This document shows, one piece after another, positions 43,662-51,980 of a stretch of DNA of 64,000 nucleotides (position 1 is the stretch's first letter; every line of letters begins with the position of its first letter). The stretch covers positions 8,860,001 through 8,924,000 of the forward strand of contig NZ_LT827010.1 in the NCBI RefSeq assembly GCF_900119315.1, read 5' to 3'. The position numbers and the translations under genes were made by a program. The notes below the pieces were generated by a model. It worked only from the letters and a program-made list of their open reading frames with translations, was not told the DNA's origin and searched no databases. This DNA is from Actinoplanes sp. SE50/110. GTDB lineage: Bacteria; Actinomycetota; Actinomycetes; Mycobacteriales; Micromonosporaceae.

Positions 43662-44282
43662 CTAGGATGTACGCCTCGCATCGCATACACGCCAACCATC
43701 CTGATTTTGCATCCCGAAGATCCAATTATCAGTCGCACGTTCGCTTCCATCAGCGAAGGCGCGATGGATTTGCGTTGTAACTGTGGTGCTGCCACTCTGG
43801 TCCGACACCTGGAGACTCGTCCAGGTTACCCGAATTCCCAGAGAAAATTTCTTCTCATCGGACAAGACCTGGCTCCGGTAGCTTGCTATTTGAGCAAGGG
43901 TGCTTCCGGGCTTGCATTCATACAGCGCCGCTTCATTGTCGTCGCGATTCACAAGATATGCGCGCAGGAAGCTGTCTACGACGACATCCGGTTCTGAGCG
44001 CTTCACTTCCGTCGCACTATCGTAGAGCGCGACGATGACACCCACGGCACCCAGACATAGCAGCACCACGACTCCGGCACCCAGGGCAAGCCACAGCCTC
44101 CCCCTCCGAGTGCTCAGGCGGCCGCTACGTCTACGTCGCTTCAAGACTCCGACATTGGACGGATCAGACGGATGGATCGAAGGCGAAGAGCGCTCGAACT
44201 GCTCAGGGGTCCAAGACGGAGACGCTGGTAGCCCGGCTGGCAACTTCGACGTTCCTTCGTGTCCCGGCTCAGACGGCTGCAT
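43662..44282 (-). CDS. Single-pass exported protein, VirB8/NTF2-like size
   Basis: A 206-residue protein. A basic N-terminal cytoplasmic region (KRRRRSGRLSTRRGR) precedes one membrane helix (about 64-87) and an extracellular domain with two Cys, VVVDSFLRAYLVNRDDNEAA, that resembles DUF4878/NTF2-like domains of actinobacterial exported proteins. It is convergent with the secretion operon and shares its low GC. Start codon lies seven bases after TAGTGT, with a palindrome at 44307-44320 upstream. It may be an accessory factor. Confidence 0.6.
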   Translation of the reverse strand: MQPSEPGHEGTSKLPAGLPASPSWTPEQFERSSPSIHPSDPSNVGVLKRRRRSGRLSTRRGRLWLALGAGVVVLLCLGAVGVIVALYDSATEVKRSEPDVVVDSFLRAYLVNRDDNEAALYECKPGSTLAQIASYRSQVLSDEKKFSLGIRVTWTSLQVSDQSGSTTVTTQIHRAFADGSERATDNWIFGMQNQDGWRVCDARRTS

Positions 44283-44306
44283 ACCTCAAACACTAATTCG
44301 TCATCG

Positions 44307-44320
44307 CCGTGTTAACACGG
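44307..44320. promoter_or_regulatory. Perfect 14-bp palindrome, possible operator
   Basis: CCGTGTTAACACGG is fully self-complementary. It lies 25 bp upstream of the start of the 43662-44282 gene, near its -35 position, in the 221-bp gap shared with the divergent FtsK-like gene. A dimeric repressor site is the simplest reading. Confidence 0.45.
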
Positions 44321-44470
44321 GCAGAGGACCTTGTGCCGGACCGAACCGATGGGATTGCCCGGGTGTATGGATCATCGAGGGCCGGTGGGCGCTCTCCCGG
44401 AGACCCGCGGAGCTAGCTCGGCATAGCGGTTCGGCGGGACCGCATTGCGAGTAGGGGGGCTGGTCTGGGA

Positions 44471-44498
44471 TAGGTTTTATGCGCGCGACAGGAGGTGA
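44471..44498 (+). promoter_or_regulatory. Promoter -10 and strong ribosome site of FtsK-like gene
   Basis: TAGGTT (44471-44476) is a -10-like hexamer. GGAGGTGA (44491-44498) is a near-perfect anti-16S match and sets the start at GTG 44504 rather than the overlapping GTG 44495. Confidence 0.5.
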
Positions 44499-44503
44499 CA
44501 GCA

Positions 44504-47281
44504 GTGGCGGATTCGGCTCTGCGGGTCCGGCAGGCTGCTGCTTTGCACCGGCAGGCGGTGGCGGCGGCGGATGCTGCGGCGGCCGCGCTGGAGGCGTTTG
44601 CGCCCAGCGCCGCTGATCCGCGGGAGCAGCAGCGGCTTGCGGAGCGGCTGCGGGAGGCGGCGGCGCAGGTGGCGCCCGGGTGGCTGGGGGCGCCGCTGGA
44701 TGCGCTGACTTCGCGGATGCCGCTTGACGGTTCGGGGACGCAGGTTGCTGCCGGAGGGACGGAACCGGGGCGGTTCGTGCGGGTCGGGGTGGCTCACCTT
44801 TCTGGTGCCGGACAGTCCCAGTCCGTCGGTCCTGGACAGCCCCCGCCCGTCGGTCCCGGGCAGTCCCAACCCGTCGGTTCCGGACAACGCCAGCCCGTTG
44901 GTCTCGGACAACCCCAACCCGTTGATCTCGGACAGGTCCGACCCGCTGATGAGGTTCGATTTCCGGCGATCGTTCCGCTGCTGGGTGCCGGGCATTTGAC
45001 GATCGATGCGAGCGCCACCGATCCGCGGGTGTTCGGGCTGATCAGGGCGCTGCTTCTGCGGCTTTTCGCGGCGGCTCCGGCGGGGTCGCTGCTGGTGCGG
45101 GCGGTGGACGGGATCGGTGGGGGTGCGGTCTTCCAACCGTTCGAGGAGCTCGCCGATGCCGGGCTGATGTCGCCGCCGGCGGTGGACCGGCAGGGGCTGC
45201 GGGATGTGCTGGCCGAGGCGGAGAAGTGGCTGCGGCCGGCCCGCGGGGTCGGGTCGGACAGTGTGCGGCAGACCCGCCGGGCCAAACGGGACCGGATGCT
45301 GCTGCTGGTCATCGCCAGTCTGCCGGAGCTCACCGAGGGCGAGGAGCTGCGTCGGATCGCCGCTCTCGCGCAGCAGGGGCCGGAGTCGGGGTTGCACCTG
45401 ATCGTGGCCGGTTGGCCGCCGCCGCCGTTGACCGCGGAGACGACTCAGGCGCCGCTGCCGCGGACCACCGCGATCAGTGTGCGGAATCCGTTCGCCGTGG
45501 TCGGTGACCCGCCCGGGGGATCGTTCGGGTCGACGCCGGAAGCGCCGTGGCTGAACGCCCCGGTTCTGCTCGACGATGAGCCGCCGGCGCACCTGGTCGA
45601 CGCGGTCTGTCAGGAGCTGGCGGCCCGATCGGCGGCCGCGTCCCGGGTGACGCTGGCCGACCTGCTGCCGGAGCCGTCCGAGGAGCTGTGGTCGGCGGAC
45701 GCGTCCGCGGGTGTGGAAACCGTGGTGGGGCATCACGGCGACGTGCCGCTGGTGCTGCGTTTCAACGATCTGACCCCGCACTGGATGGTCGGTGGGCGCT
45801 CGGGCGCCGGCAAGACCGCTTTCCTGATCAACGTGCTGTACGGGCTGGGCACCCGCTACTCGCCCGACGAGCTGGCCCTCTACCTGCTGGACTTCAAGGA
45901 GGGCGTGTCCTTCGCCGAGTTCGTGCCGACGCACCGGGACCGCACCTGGCTGCCGCATGCCCGTGCGGTCGGGGTGGAGTCGGATCGGGAGTACGGCCTG
46001 GCGGTGCTCCGCGAGTTGGATGCCGAGATGGGCCGGCGGTCCATGGCGTACAAAAGAGCCGGTGTTTCCCGGTTTGCCGATCTTCGCGCCGTGGCGGCGG
46101 AGGAGGGGCGCGGGCGGCCGCTGCCGCGGGTCCTCTGTGTCATCGACGAGTTCCAGGTGCTGCTGGCCGGCAACGATCCGACCGCGAGCGAGGCGGTGGG
46201 ACTGCTCGAGTCGCTGGCGCGCAAGGGCCGGTCGTACGGGATTCACCTGGTCCTGGCCAGTCAGACGGTGCTCGGGGTGGAAGCTCTCTACGCCAAACGG
46301 GATTCGATCTTCGGCCAGTTCCCGGTGCGGATCGCGCTGCCGGGCGGCGGTGACGTGCTGGAGCCGACCAACGACGCGGCGGCCGGTCTGCCGCTGGGCA
46401 GTGCCGTGGTGAACACGGCCGGTGGTCTGGGCGGCCCCCGCGGGGCGACCCGGGGTCACGAACGGGTGGTTCGGTTCCCGGATCCGCACGCCGATCAGGA
46501 GTCGCTCAGCAACCTGCGGCACCGGCTGTGGGGTGCCCGCGACCCGGAGGCGGTGCCGCCGCGGATCTTCGCCGGGTATGCGCATCAGCATCTGGTCGAC
46601 GACCCCACCTATCGGGCCGCCCTGGCCGGCCGGGCGAGTCGCCCCACCGCCCTGATCGGTCGCATGATCGACGTGAGCCTGTCGACGGCCGCCTTCCCCC
46701 TGGATTCCTCCCCGGGGCGGCACCTGGCGATCCTGGGCTCGCAGGCGGCCGGTTCCGAGGTGTTGGACGCGGCGGCGCGCAGCGTGGCGGCGTGCCACCC
46801 GCCGCGTACCGCCCGCTTCGTGATCTGCTCCCTGGTCGCCGAGGGCGACGCGCTGGCCGCGGCCCTGGCCGCGGAGATCAGCCACCGGCAGGAGGTGGTG
46901 GTGACCGATGCCGCCGGGCTGGCTGCCGAACTCGCCGACGACCAGCCGGGCTATCGGGTGGTGTTCGGCATGGACGCCGCTCCGCCGGGCGCCCTGACCG
47001 GCCTGCGGCAGCTGCTGCGCGAGGGTCCGAGCCGGGGCGCGCACCTGCTGTCCTGGTGGCGGGGGGTGCGCCGGTTCAGTGAGGAGACCGGCGGCAGCAT
47101 GGGCCGCGAGGATGTGGCCGGCCTGCTGTTCCTCAACGTTCCGCAGGCGGATGTGTCGCTGATGCTGGGGCGGGCGGTCGACTGGCAGCCGCGGCCGAAC
47201 CGGGCGCTGCTGCACGACCGTCACACCGATCGCACGGTCACGGTGGTCCCGTTCGTACAGCCGGAGGGTGAACACCCATGA
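44504..47281 (+). CDS. FtsK/SpoIIIE-domain ATPase (EccC-like, second P-loop degenerate)
   Basis: A 925-residue ATPase. Residues about 1-65 are helical. Residues about 105-145 hold eight-residue repeats of the form GPGQSQPV. The active FtsK domain has Walker A GGRSGAGKT (Lys437) and Walker B VIDEFQ (Asp548-Glu549), then SQTVLGVEALY. A second FtsK-like domain around residues 735-900 has LGSQAAGSEV in place of the P-loop and lacks the Lys, so it is probably inactive. The arrangement is like EccC but without the N-terminal membrane helices. It is coupled by ATGA to a membrane protein. Role unknown; not a DNA translocase of cell division by context. Confidence 0.8.
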   Translation: MADSALRVRQAAALHRQAVAAADAAAAALEAFAPSAADPREQQRLAERLREAAAQVAPGWLGAPLDALTSRMPLDGSGTQVAAGGTEPGRFVRVGVAHLSGAGQSQSVGPGQPPPVGPGQSQPVGSGQRQPVGLGQPQPVDLGQVRPADEVRFPAIVPLLGAGHLTIDASATDPRVFGLIRALLLRLFAAAPAGSLLVRAVDGIGGGAVFQPFEELADAGLMSPPAVDRQGLRDVLAEAEKWLRPARGVGSDSVRQTRRAKRDRMLLLVIASLPELTEGEELRRIAALAQQGPESGLHLIVAGWPPPPLTAETTQAPLPRTTAISVRNPFAVVGDPPGGSFGSTPEAPWLNAPVLLDDEPPAHLVDAVCQELAARSAAASRVTLADLLPEPSEELWSADASAGVETVVGHHGDVPLVLRFNDLTPHWMVGGRSGAGKTAFLINVLYGLGTRYSPDELALYLLDFKEGVSFAEFVPTHRDRTWLPHARAVGVESDREYGLAVLRELDAEMGRRSMAYKRAGVSRFADLRAVAAEEGRGRPLPRVLCVIDEFQVLLAGNDPTASEAVGLLESLARKGRSYGIHLVLASQTVLGVEALYAKRDSIFGQFPVRIALPGGGDVLEPTNDAAAGLPLGSAVVNTAGGLGGPRGATRGHERVVRFPDPHADQESLSNLRHRLWGARDPEAVPPRIFAGYAHQHLVDDPTYRAALAGRASRPTALIGRMIDVSLSTAAFPLDSSPGRHLAILGSQAAGSEVLDAAARSVAACHPPRTARFVICSLVAEGDALAAALAAEISHRQEVVVTDAAGLAAELADDQPGYRVVFGMDAAPPGALTGLRQLLREGPSRGAHLLSWWRGVRRFSEETGGSMGREDVAGLLFLNVPQADVSLMLGRAVDWQPRPNRALLHDRHTDRTVTVVPFVQPEGEHP

Positions 47282-47973
47282 CGGAGCAGGCAGAGCAGAG
47301 CGGACTGGTTCCCGCTCAGGCCGGCGCACCCCCGGAGAGTCCCTGGGCGGCCTATCTGGCGGCCGCCCAGCAACTCGACGTGGTGCGCCGGGCGGCCAGC
47401 ACGTCGGCCGGCGAGCAGGCTGCCACGATCGCCGCGGCACGCCAGGAGCTCACCGCGGTCCGGGCCCGGCTGGCGCCGCAGCGTGCCCGGCTGATGCGCG
47501 ATTTCGGCGTGCCCGAAATAGATCTGCTCCCCCTGGAGGGGGAACGTGCGACCGCGCAGGCCGCGACAATCGGTGGCCCGGACGCGGTCCTGGCGGCGTT
47601 GCAGCAAGCCAGGATTACCGCCGACGCCGCCGATCACGCTTTCATCGGTCCGATTCCGCTCGGCCCGGGACGCCCCTGGGCGCGCAATCTTCTGGTTTAC
47701 GGTCCGTTCGCGGCGGCCGTGCTGTTCGTGCAGATCATTCTCTATCTGGTCGCGCCGAGCGGTTCGCTGCCGACATACACGCTCCTCTGCGGCCTGAGCA
47801 TGCCGCTGCTGGCATTCGGCCTGGGTTGGGCCACGATCGGTTTCGTCTGGGGTCCGGACGCCGCGAAAGGCGGTCCGCCGGTCGATCGCACGCCGGTCGT
47901 CGGCATCGTCGCGTGCCTCACCCCGGTGCTGCTCACCTGCATGGGTGTCGGTCTGCAACAACTGCTGAACTGA
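47278..47973 (+). CDS. Coiled-coil and three-helix membrane protein, partner of FtsK-like ATPase
   Basis: A 231-residue protein. Residues about 22-75 are heptad-rich (AYLAAAQQLDVVRRAAS, QAATIAAARQELTAVRARL) and would coil. A mid-region and three membrane helices follow (about residues 140-160, 167-190, 208-226). ATGA overlap couples it to the ATPase gene. It could supply the membrane anchor that the ATPase lacks (inference). No family is recognised. Confidence 0.6.
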   Translation: MTEQAEQSGLVPAQAGAPPESPWAAYLAAAQQLDVVRRAASTSAGEQAATIAAARQELTAVRARLAPQRARLMRDFGVPEIDLLPLEGERATAQAATIGGPDAVLAALQQARITADAADHAFIGPIPLGPGRPWARNLLVYGPFAAAVLFVQIILYLVAPSGSLPTYTLLCGLSMPLLAFGLGWATIGFVWGPDAAKGGPPVDRTPVVGIVACLTPVLLTCMGVGLQQLLN

Positions 47974-47993
47974 AACCTGGAGAGGACAGGACA

Positions 47994-48254
47994 ATGGCGA
48001 GCGTCGAAGAGATAAAGATGAACATCGCCGTCTCGGTGTCCGGGGCGGACCGCGCGATCGCCGGCATTCAGATGGCCGGTGACCAGCTCGATCAGTCGCT
48101 CGCGATGCTGCGCCTGACCACGGTCGGGTCGTTTCATCCGGCGGCGACGGCCGCTATCGCCCATCTGGAACAGGCCCGGGCCCGGCTCGACGAGGCAACC
48201 CAGTTGACCCGCGCCGCCATGGATTCCGCCAATCAGTTTCGCGGCGGGATTTAA
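47994..48254 (+). CDS. Small helical protein, WXG100-sized
   Basis: An 86-residue all-helical protein starting MASVEEIKMNIAVSVSGADR and ending AAMDSANQFRGGI. Size and predicted helix-turn-helix hairpin are like ESAT-6/WXG100 proteins, but there is no WxG; the turn reads TTVGSFHPAA. It has a good AGAGGACAGG ribosome site. As the last gene after an FtsK-type ATPase it is a candidate secreted substrate or structural partner. Not proven. Confidence 0.6.
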   Translation: MASVEEIKMNIAVSVSGADRAIAGIQMAGDQLDQSLAMLRLTTVGSFHPAATAAIAHLEQARARLDEATQLTRAAMDSANQFRGGI

Positions 48255-48314
48255 GAGCGAAATGCAGATATCGTGCGCTGCGGCCGATAACTGATCGCCG
48301 CTCCCGCCGAGGCC

Positions 48315-48363
48315 GGGTCGCGATGATCAGGCCGCTGCGCGGCCATAACGATCATCGCGACCC
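48315..48363. terminator. Bidirectional terminator between cassette and folE
   Basis: GGGTCGCGATGATC (48315-48328) pairs perfectly with GATCATCGCGACCC (48350-48363), and GGCCG/CGCGGCC make an inner stem. It lies between the convergent small helical gene and folE and marks the right edge of the insert block. Confidence 0.85.
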
Positions 48364-48391
48364 TTCATTGCCCGTGGGTGGTCACCGAAAA

Positions 48392-48967
48392 TCAGCGCGC
48401 GTTGATCAGGGCCATAGCTTCGGCGCGGACCTTGCCATCGGTCTGGAAGGCGCCGCGCACCGCCGAGGTGACCGTCCGCGCGCCCACCTTGCGGATGCCC
48501 CGCATCTCCATGCACAGGTGCTCGCACTCCAGCACCACTATCACCCCGCGCGCCCCCAGCTTCGCCATCAGCAGGTCGGCGATCTGTGAGGTGAGGCGTT
48601 CCTGCACCTGTGGGCGTCGCCCGAACACCTCGACGAGCCGGGCCAGTTTCGACAGCCCGGTGATCCGTCCGTCGACGCCCGGGATGTAGCCGATGTGCGC
48701 GACGCCCTTGAACGGCAGCAGGTGGTGCTCGCACATGCTCTGCACCTCGATGTCGCGGACCAGCACGAGCTCCTCGTGGTCCGCCTCGAAGGTGGTGGTC
48801 AGCACCTCCGCCGGGTCGACCCGCAGGCCGGCGAACAGCTCGGCGTAGGCGCGGGCGACCCGGGCCGGGGTGCGTGCGAGACCATCCCGGTCGGGGTCCT
48901 CACCGATCGCGATGAGGATCTCCCGGACCGCTTTCTCGATCCGCCCGAGGTCGACGGCCTGCTCCAC
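48392..48967 (-). CDS. folE: GTP cyclohydrolase I FolE
   Basis: A 191-residue enzyme opening the folate pathway. It has the zinc motif MCEHHLLPFKG, HIGYIPGVDGRITGLSKLARL and RPQVQERLTSQIADLL. GTG 48967 is the first usual start, but the frame upstream to about 49036 also looks coding (THDDIDYLAARLVDGKL) with no ATG, GTG or TTG; only a CTG at 49033-49035 is available, just at the ftsH stop. The protein is complete in its catalytic part from GTG 48967. It should follow ftsH in the same transcript. Confidence 0.96.
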   Translation of the reverse strand: MEQAVDLGRIEKAVREILIAIGEDPDRDGLARTPARVARAYAELFAGLRVDPAEVLTTTFEADHEELVLVRDIEVQSMCEHHLLPFKGVAHIGYIPGVDGRITGLSKLARLVEVFGRRPQVQERLTSQIADLLMAKLGARGVIVVLECEHLCMEMRGIRKVGARTVTSAVRGAFQTDGKVRAEAMALINAR

Positions 48968-49035
48968 CGGGGTGCCGGTGAGCTTGCCGTCGACCAGTCG
49001 GGCGGCGAGATAGTCGATGTCGTCGTGCGTGCTGA

Positions 49036-51066
49036 TCAGATGCTGCCTTCCACGGCGCCGTTGGCGTTGGGGCCGACAGCGAACTGGCCATCCGCTTCGG
49101 CCTGCGCCTTCAGCTTCTCCCGCTCGGCGGGAGTGAGCACCGGCGGGGCCTCCGACGGCAGGCGCTTGCCGAAGCCGTTGAACGGCGACATCGGCGGGCG
49201 CTTCTGCACCCGGGCGCAGATCCGGTTCATGTCGTCCTGGGTGATGGTCTCCTTCTCCATCAGCTCCAGGACCATGTTGTCGAGAACGTCGCGGTACTCG
49301 ACCAGGATCTCCCAGGCCTCGTCGTGCGCGAGCTCGATGAGCGCCCGCACCTCGGAGTCGATGTCGGCGGCGACGGCGTCCGAGTAGTCCTTCTCGTGGC
49401 CCATGTTGCGGCCCATGAAGGGCTCGTCACCACTGGTGCCGTATTTCACGGCGCCGAGCTTGGAGCTCATGCCGTACTGCGTGACCATGGCGCGGGCCAG
49501 GCCGGACGCCTTCTCGATGTCGTTGCCGGCGCCGGTGGTGGGCTCGTGGAAGACGAGCTCCTCGGCGGCCCGGCCACCCAGCGCGTACGCCAGGGTGTCG
49601 ATCATCTCGGCGCGGGTCTGGGTGTACTTGTCCTCGGTCGGCAGGACCAGGGTGTGCCCGAGCGAGCGGCCACGCGGGAGGATCGTCACCTTGTGCACCG
49701 GGGCGGAGTGCGGCAGCGCGTAGGCCACCAGCGCGTGTCCACCCTCGTGGTAGGCGGTGATCTTCTTTTCCTTGTCGCTCATCGCCCGGGTACGACGCTC
49801 GGGGCCGGCGATGACCCGGTCGATCGCCTCCTCGAGGTACTCGTTGGAGATCGCCCGCTTCTCGTGCCGGGCGGTCAGCAGTGCGGCCTCGTTGATCACG
49901 TTGGCCAGGTCGGCGCCGGAGAAACCGGGCGTGCGACGGGCCACCGAGTCGAGGTCGACGTCGGGCGTGAACGGCTTGCCCTTGGCGTGCACCCGCAGGA
50001 TCGCCTTGCGGCCCTCCATGTCCGGGTTGTCCACCGGGATCTGCCGGTCGAAACGGCCCGGGCGCAGCAGCGCCGGGTCGAGGATGTCCGGCCGGTTGGT
50101 GGCCGCGATCAGGATCACGCCACCCTTGGTGTCGAAGCCGTCCATCTCGACGAGCAGCTGGTTGAGCGTCTGCTCGCGCTCGTCGTGGCCGCCGCCCATG
50201 CCGGCGCCGCGGTGCCGGCCGACGGCGTCGATCTCGTCGACGAAGACGATCGCCGGCGCATTCGACTTGGCCTGCTCGAAGAGGTCACGAACCCGGCTCG
50301 CGCCGACACCGACGAACATCTCCACGAAGTCGGACCCGGAGATCGAGTAGAACGGCACCCCGGCCTCGCCGGCGACCGCGCGGGCCAGCAGCGTCTTACC
50401 GGTACCCGGGGAGCCGAACAGCAGCACACCCTTCGGGATCTTGGCGCCGAGCGCCTGATACTTCGCCGGGTTCTGCAGGAAGTCCTTGATCTCGTGGAGC
50501 TCCTCGACCGCCTCGTCGGCGCCCGCCACGTCGGCGAACGTCGTCTTCGGGGTGTCCTTGGTGATCATCTTCGCCTTGGACTTGCCGAAGTTGAGCACCC
50601 GCGAGCCGCCACCCTGCATCTGCGACATGAACAGCAGCAGCAGGACCACCAGAATGGCGATCGGCAGCAGGTTGATCAGCAGGCTGAGGAGGATGTTGTC
50701 GCCGGAGACCGTCGCGTTGATCGTCCCGCTGATCCGCTGGGCGTCCTTGGCTTGCTGGACGGCCTTCCAGACATCAGAGGTGACCTCGTACGGATACTGG
50801 GTTTCGATCTTGCTCGTCGACTTGCCGTTGAACTGCTCGGGGTTCTTGAGGTCGATCTGGAGCGTCTGCTCCTTGTCCTTCTGGACGACCTTCTCGATGC
50901 CGGGCTGGTTCAGACGGTCGAGAGCGACCGAAGTATCGACCCGCTGGTAGCTGGGACCACTGGTGAAGAATGAGCTCAGCGCGACTACGCCGATGATCAC
51001 CAGAATGATCCAGACCACCGGGCGGCGGAAGAAACGCGTACGTTCCATACTGTTGTCGGGCGCCAA
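49036..51066 (-). CDS. ftsH: ATP-dependent zinc metalloprotease FtsH
   Basis: A 676-residue membrane AAA+ protease. Two membrane helices (about residues 16-36 and 119-140) flank a periplasmic loop. The AAA domain has GSPGTGKTLLARAVAGEAG, FVDEIDAVGRHRGAG and the SRH NRPDILDPALLRPGRFDRQI. The protease has HEGGHA. The TTG at 51066 is preferred because AGGAGGG lies about ten bases before it; ATG 51048 in frame has none. It is followed by folE as in M. tuberculosis. Confidence 0.97.
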   Translation of the reverse strand: MAPDNSMERTRFFRRPVVWIILVIIGVVALSSFFTSGPSYQRVDTSVALDRLNQPGIEKVVQKDKEQTLQIDLKNPEQFNGKSTSKIETQYPYEVTSDVWKAVQQAKDAQRISGTINATVSGDNILLSLLINLLPIAILVVLLLLFMSQMQGGGSRVLNFGKSKAKMITKDTPKTTFADVAGADEAVEELHEIKDFLQNPAKYQALGAKIPKGVLLFGSPGTGKTLLARAVAGEAGVPFYSISGSDFVEMFVGVGASRVRDLFEQAKSNAPAIVFVDEIDAVGRHRGAGMGGGHDEREQTLNQLLVEMDGFDTKGGVILIAATNRPDILDPALLRPGRFDRQIPVDNPDMEGRKAILRVHAKGKPFTPDVDLDSVARRTPGFSGADLANVINEAALLTARHEKRAISNEYLEEAIDRVIAGPERRTRAMSDKEKKITAYHEGGHALVAYALPHSAPVHKVTILPRGRSLGHTLVLPTEDKYTQTRAEMIDTLAYALGGRAAEELVFHEPTTGAGNDIEKASGLARAMVTQYGMSSKLGAVKYGTSGDEPFMGRNMGHEKDYSDAVAADIDSEVRALIELAHDEAWEILVEYRDVLDNMVLELMEKETITQDDMNRICARVQKRPPMSPFNGFGKRLPSEAPPVLTPAEREKLKAQAEADGQFAVGPNANGAVEGSI

Positions 51067-51287
51067 GCGCCCGGACCCTCCTGATCGGCGTCCTGGTCAC
51101 CTCAACGTCGCCGCCCACCGGCGGCCGCCGGTATCAATTCCCCGCTGGCTTGCGGTGAACCCTCCCGGCCCTCCGGCGCCTGTGACACCACGCCGTCGGT
51201 CACTCGACCGTACACCGTAGGCCCGGATTGCGAACCCGTGAGGCCAGAGGGCGAGCTCCACGTAACCCCCCGCAATCCGGCGCGTTT

Positions 51288-51320
51288 CAGTAATAAAACG
51301 GTTCATAACCACCATTACTG
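51288..51320 (-). terminator. Probable hpt terminator
   Basis: CAGTAAT (51288-51294) pairs with ATTACTG (51314-51320), with an inner GGTT/AACC pair. It is AT-richer than its surroundings and lies about 20 bp after the hpt stop. Confidence 0.45.
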
Positions 51321-51341
51321 AGAACACGCTGAGAAAGCGGT

Positions 51342-51917
51342 TCAGCTACGGGCGTACACCTCGGGGCGGAGCACGCCTACGTACGGCAACTCCCGGTAAC
51401 GCTCCGCGAAGTCCAGACCGTAACCCACCACGAACTCGTTCGGGATGTCGAAGCCGACGTAGCGGACCGGCACCTGCACCTTGACCGCGTCCGGCTTGCG
51501 GAACAGCGCGACCACCTCGACGCTGGCCGGTTGACGCGACTCCAGGTACTTCATCAGCCAGGACAGGGTCAGCCCGGAGTCCACGATGTCCTCGACCACC
51601 AGCACGTGCCGGCCGGCGATGTCCCGGTCCAGATCCTTGAGGATGCGCACCACACCGGACGAGGTGGTGCCCTGCCCGTACGACGAGACGGCCATGAACT
51701 CCATCTCGGTGGACGGCCCGTGCCGCCCCAGCGAACGGGCGAAGTCGGCCATGAACATGACCGCTCCCTTGAGCACACAGACCAGCAGGATGCCGTCGGC
51801 GGCATCCGCGTGGTCCACGGAGACCTGCTTCGCCAGCTCATCGATCTTCTCGCGGATCTGCTCCTCCGAGATGATCACGTGGTCGATGTCGGCGTCGTAC
51901 CAAGAGCCATCAGCCAT
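51342..51917 (-). CDS. hpt: Hypoxanthine-guanine phosphoribosyltransferase
   Basis: A 191-residue purine salvage enzyme. It has the PRPP motif HVLVVEDIVDSGLTLSWL, KGAVMFMADFARSL, and the C-terminal VGFDIPNEFVVGYGLD. The start MADGSWYDAD at 51917 is preferred; ATG 51935 is possible. It lies between tilS and ftsH on the same strand, as in many actinobacteria, though M. tuberculosis has other genes between ftsH and hpt. Confidence 0.96.
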   Translation of the reverse strand: MADGSWYDADIDHVIISEEQIREKIDELAKQVSVDHADAADGILLVCVLKGAVMFMADFARSLGRHGPSTEMEFMAVSSYGQGTTSSGVVRILKDLDRDIAGRHVLVVEDIVDSGLTLSWLMKYLESRQPASVEVVALFRKPDAVKVQVPVRYVGFDIPNEFVVGYGLDFAERYRELPYVGVLRPEVYARS

Positions 51918-51980
51918 GGCTCTAGCCTGCCGCATCGAGGTTACCGTTCGTGAAACGGGGCCACTTTCGCTCCGGTTCGC

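Noticed and set aside
35175..44300. Integrative conjugative element
   Set aside because: No integrase, excisionase, relaxase, coupling protein, replication gene or att-like repeat at a tRNA is visible in the block.
44477..47440. 987-residue minus-strand frame over the FtsK-like gene
   Set aside because: Arg/Pro/Gly-rich shadow of a gene with clear P-loop and ribosome site.
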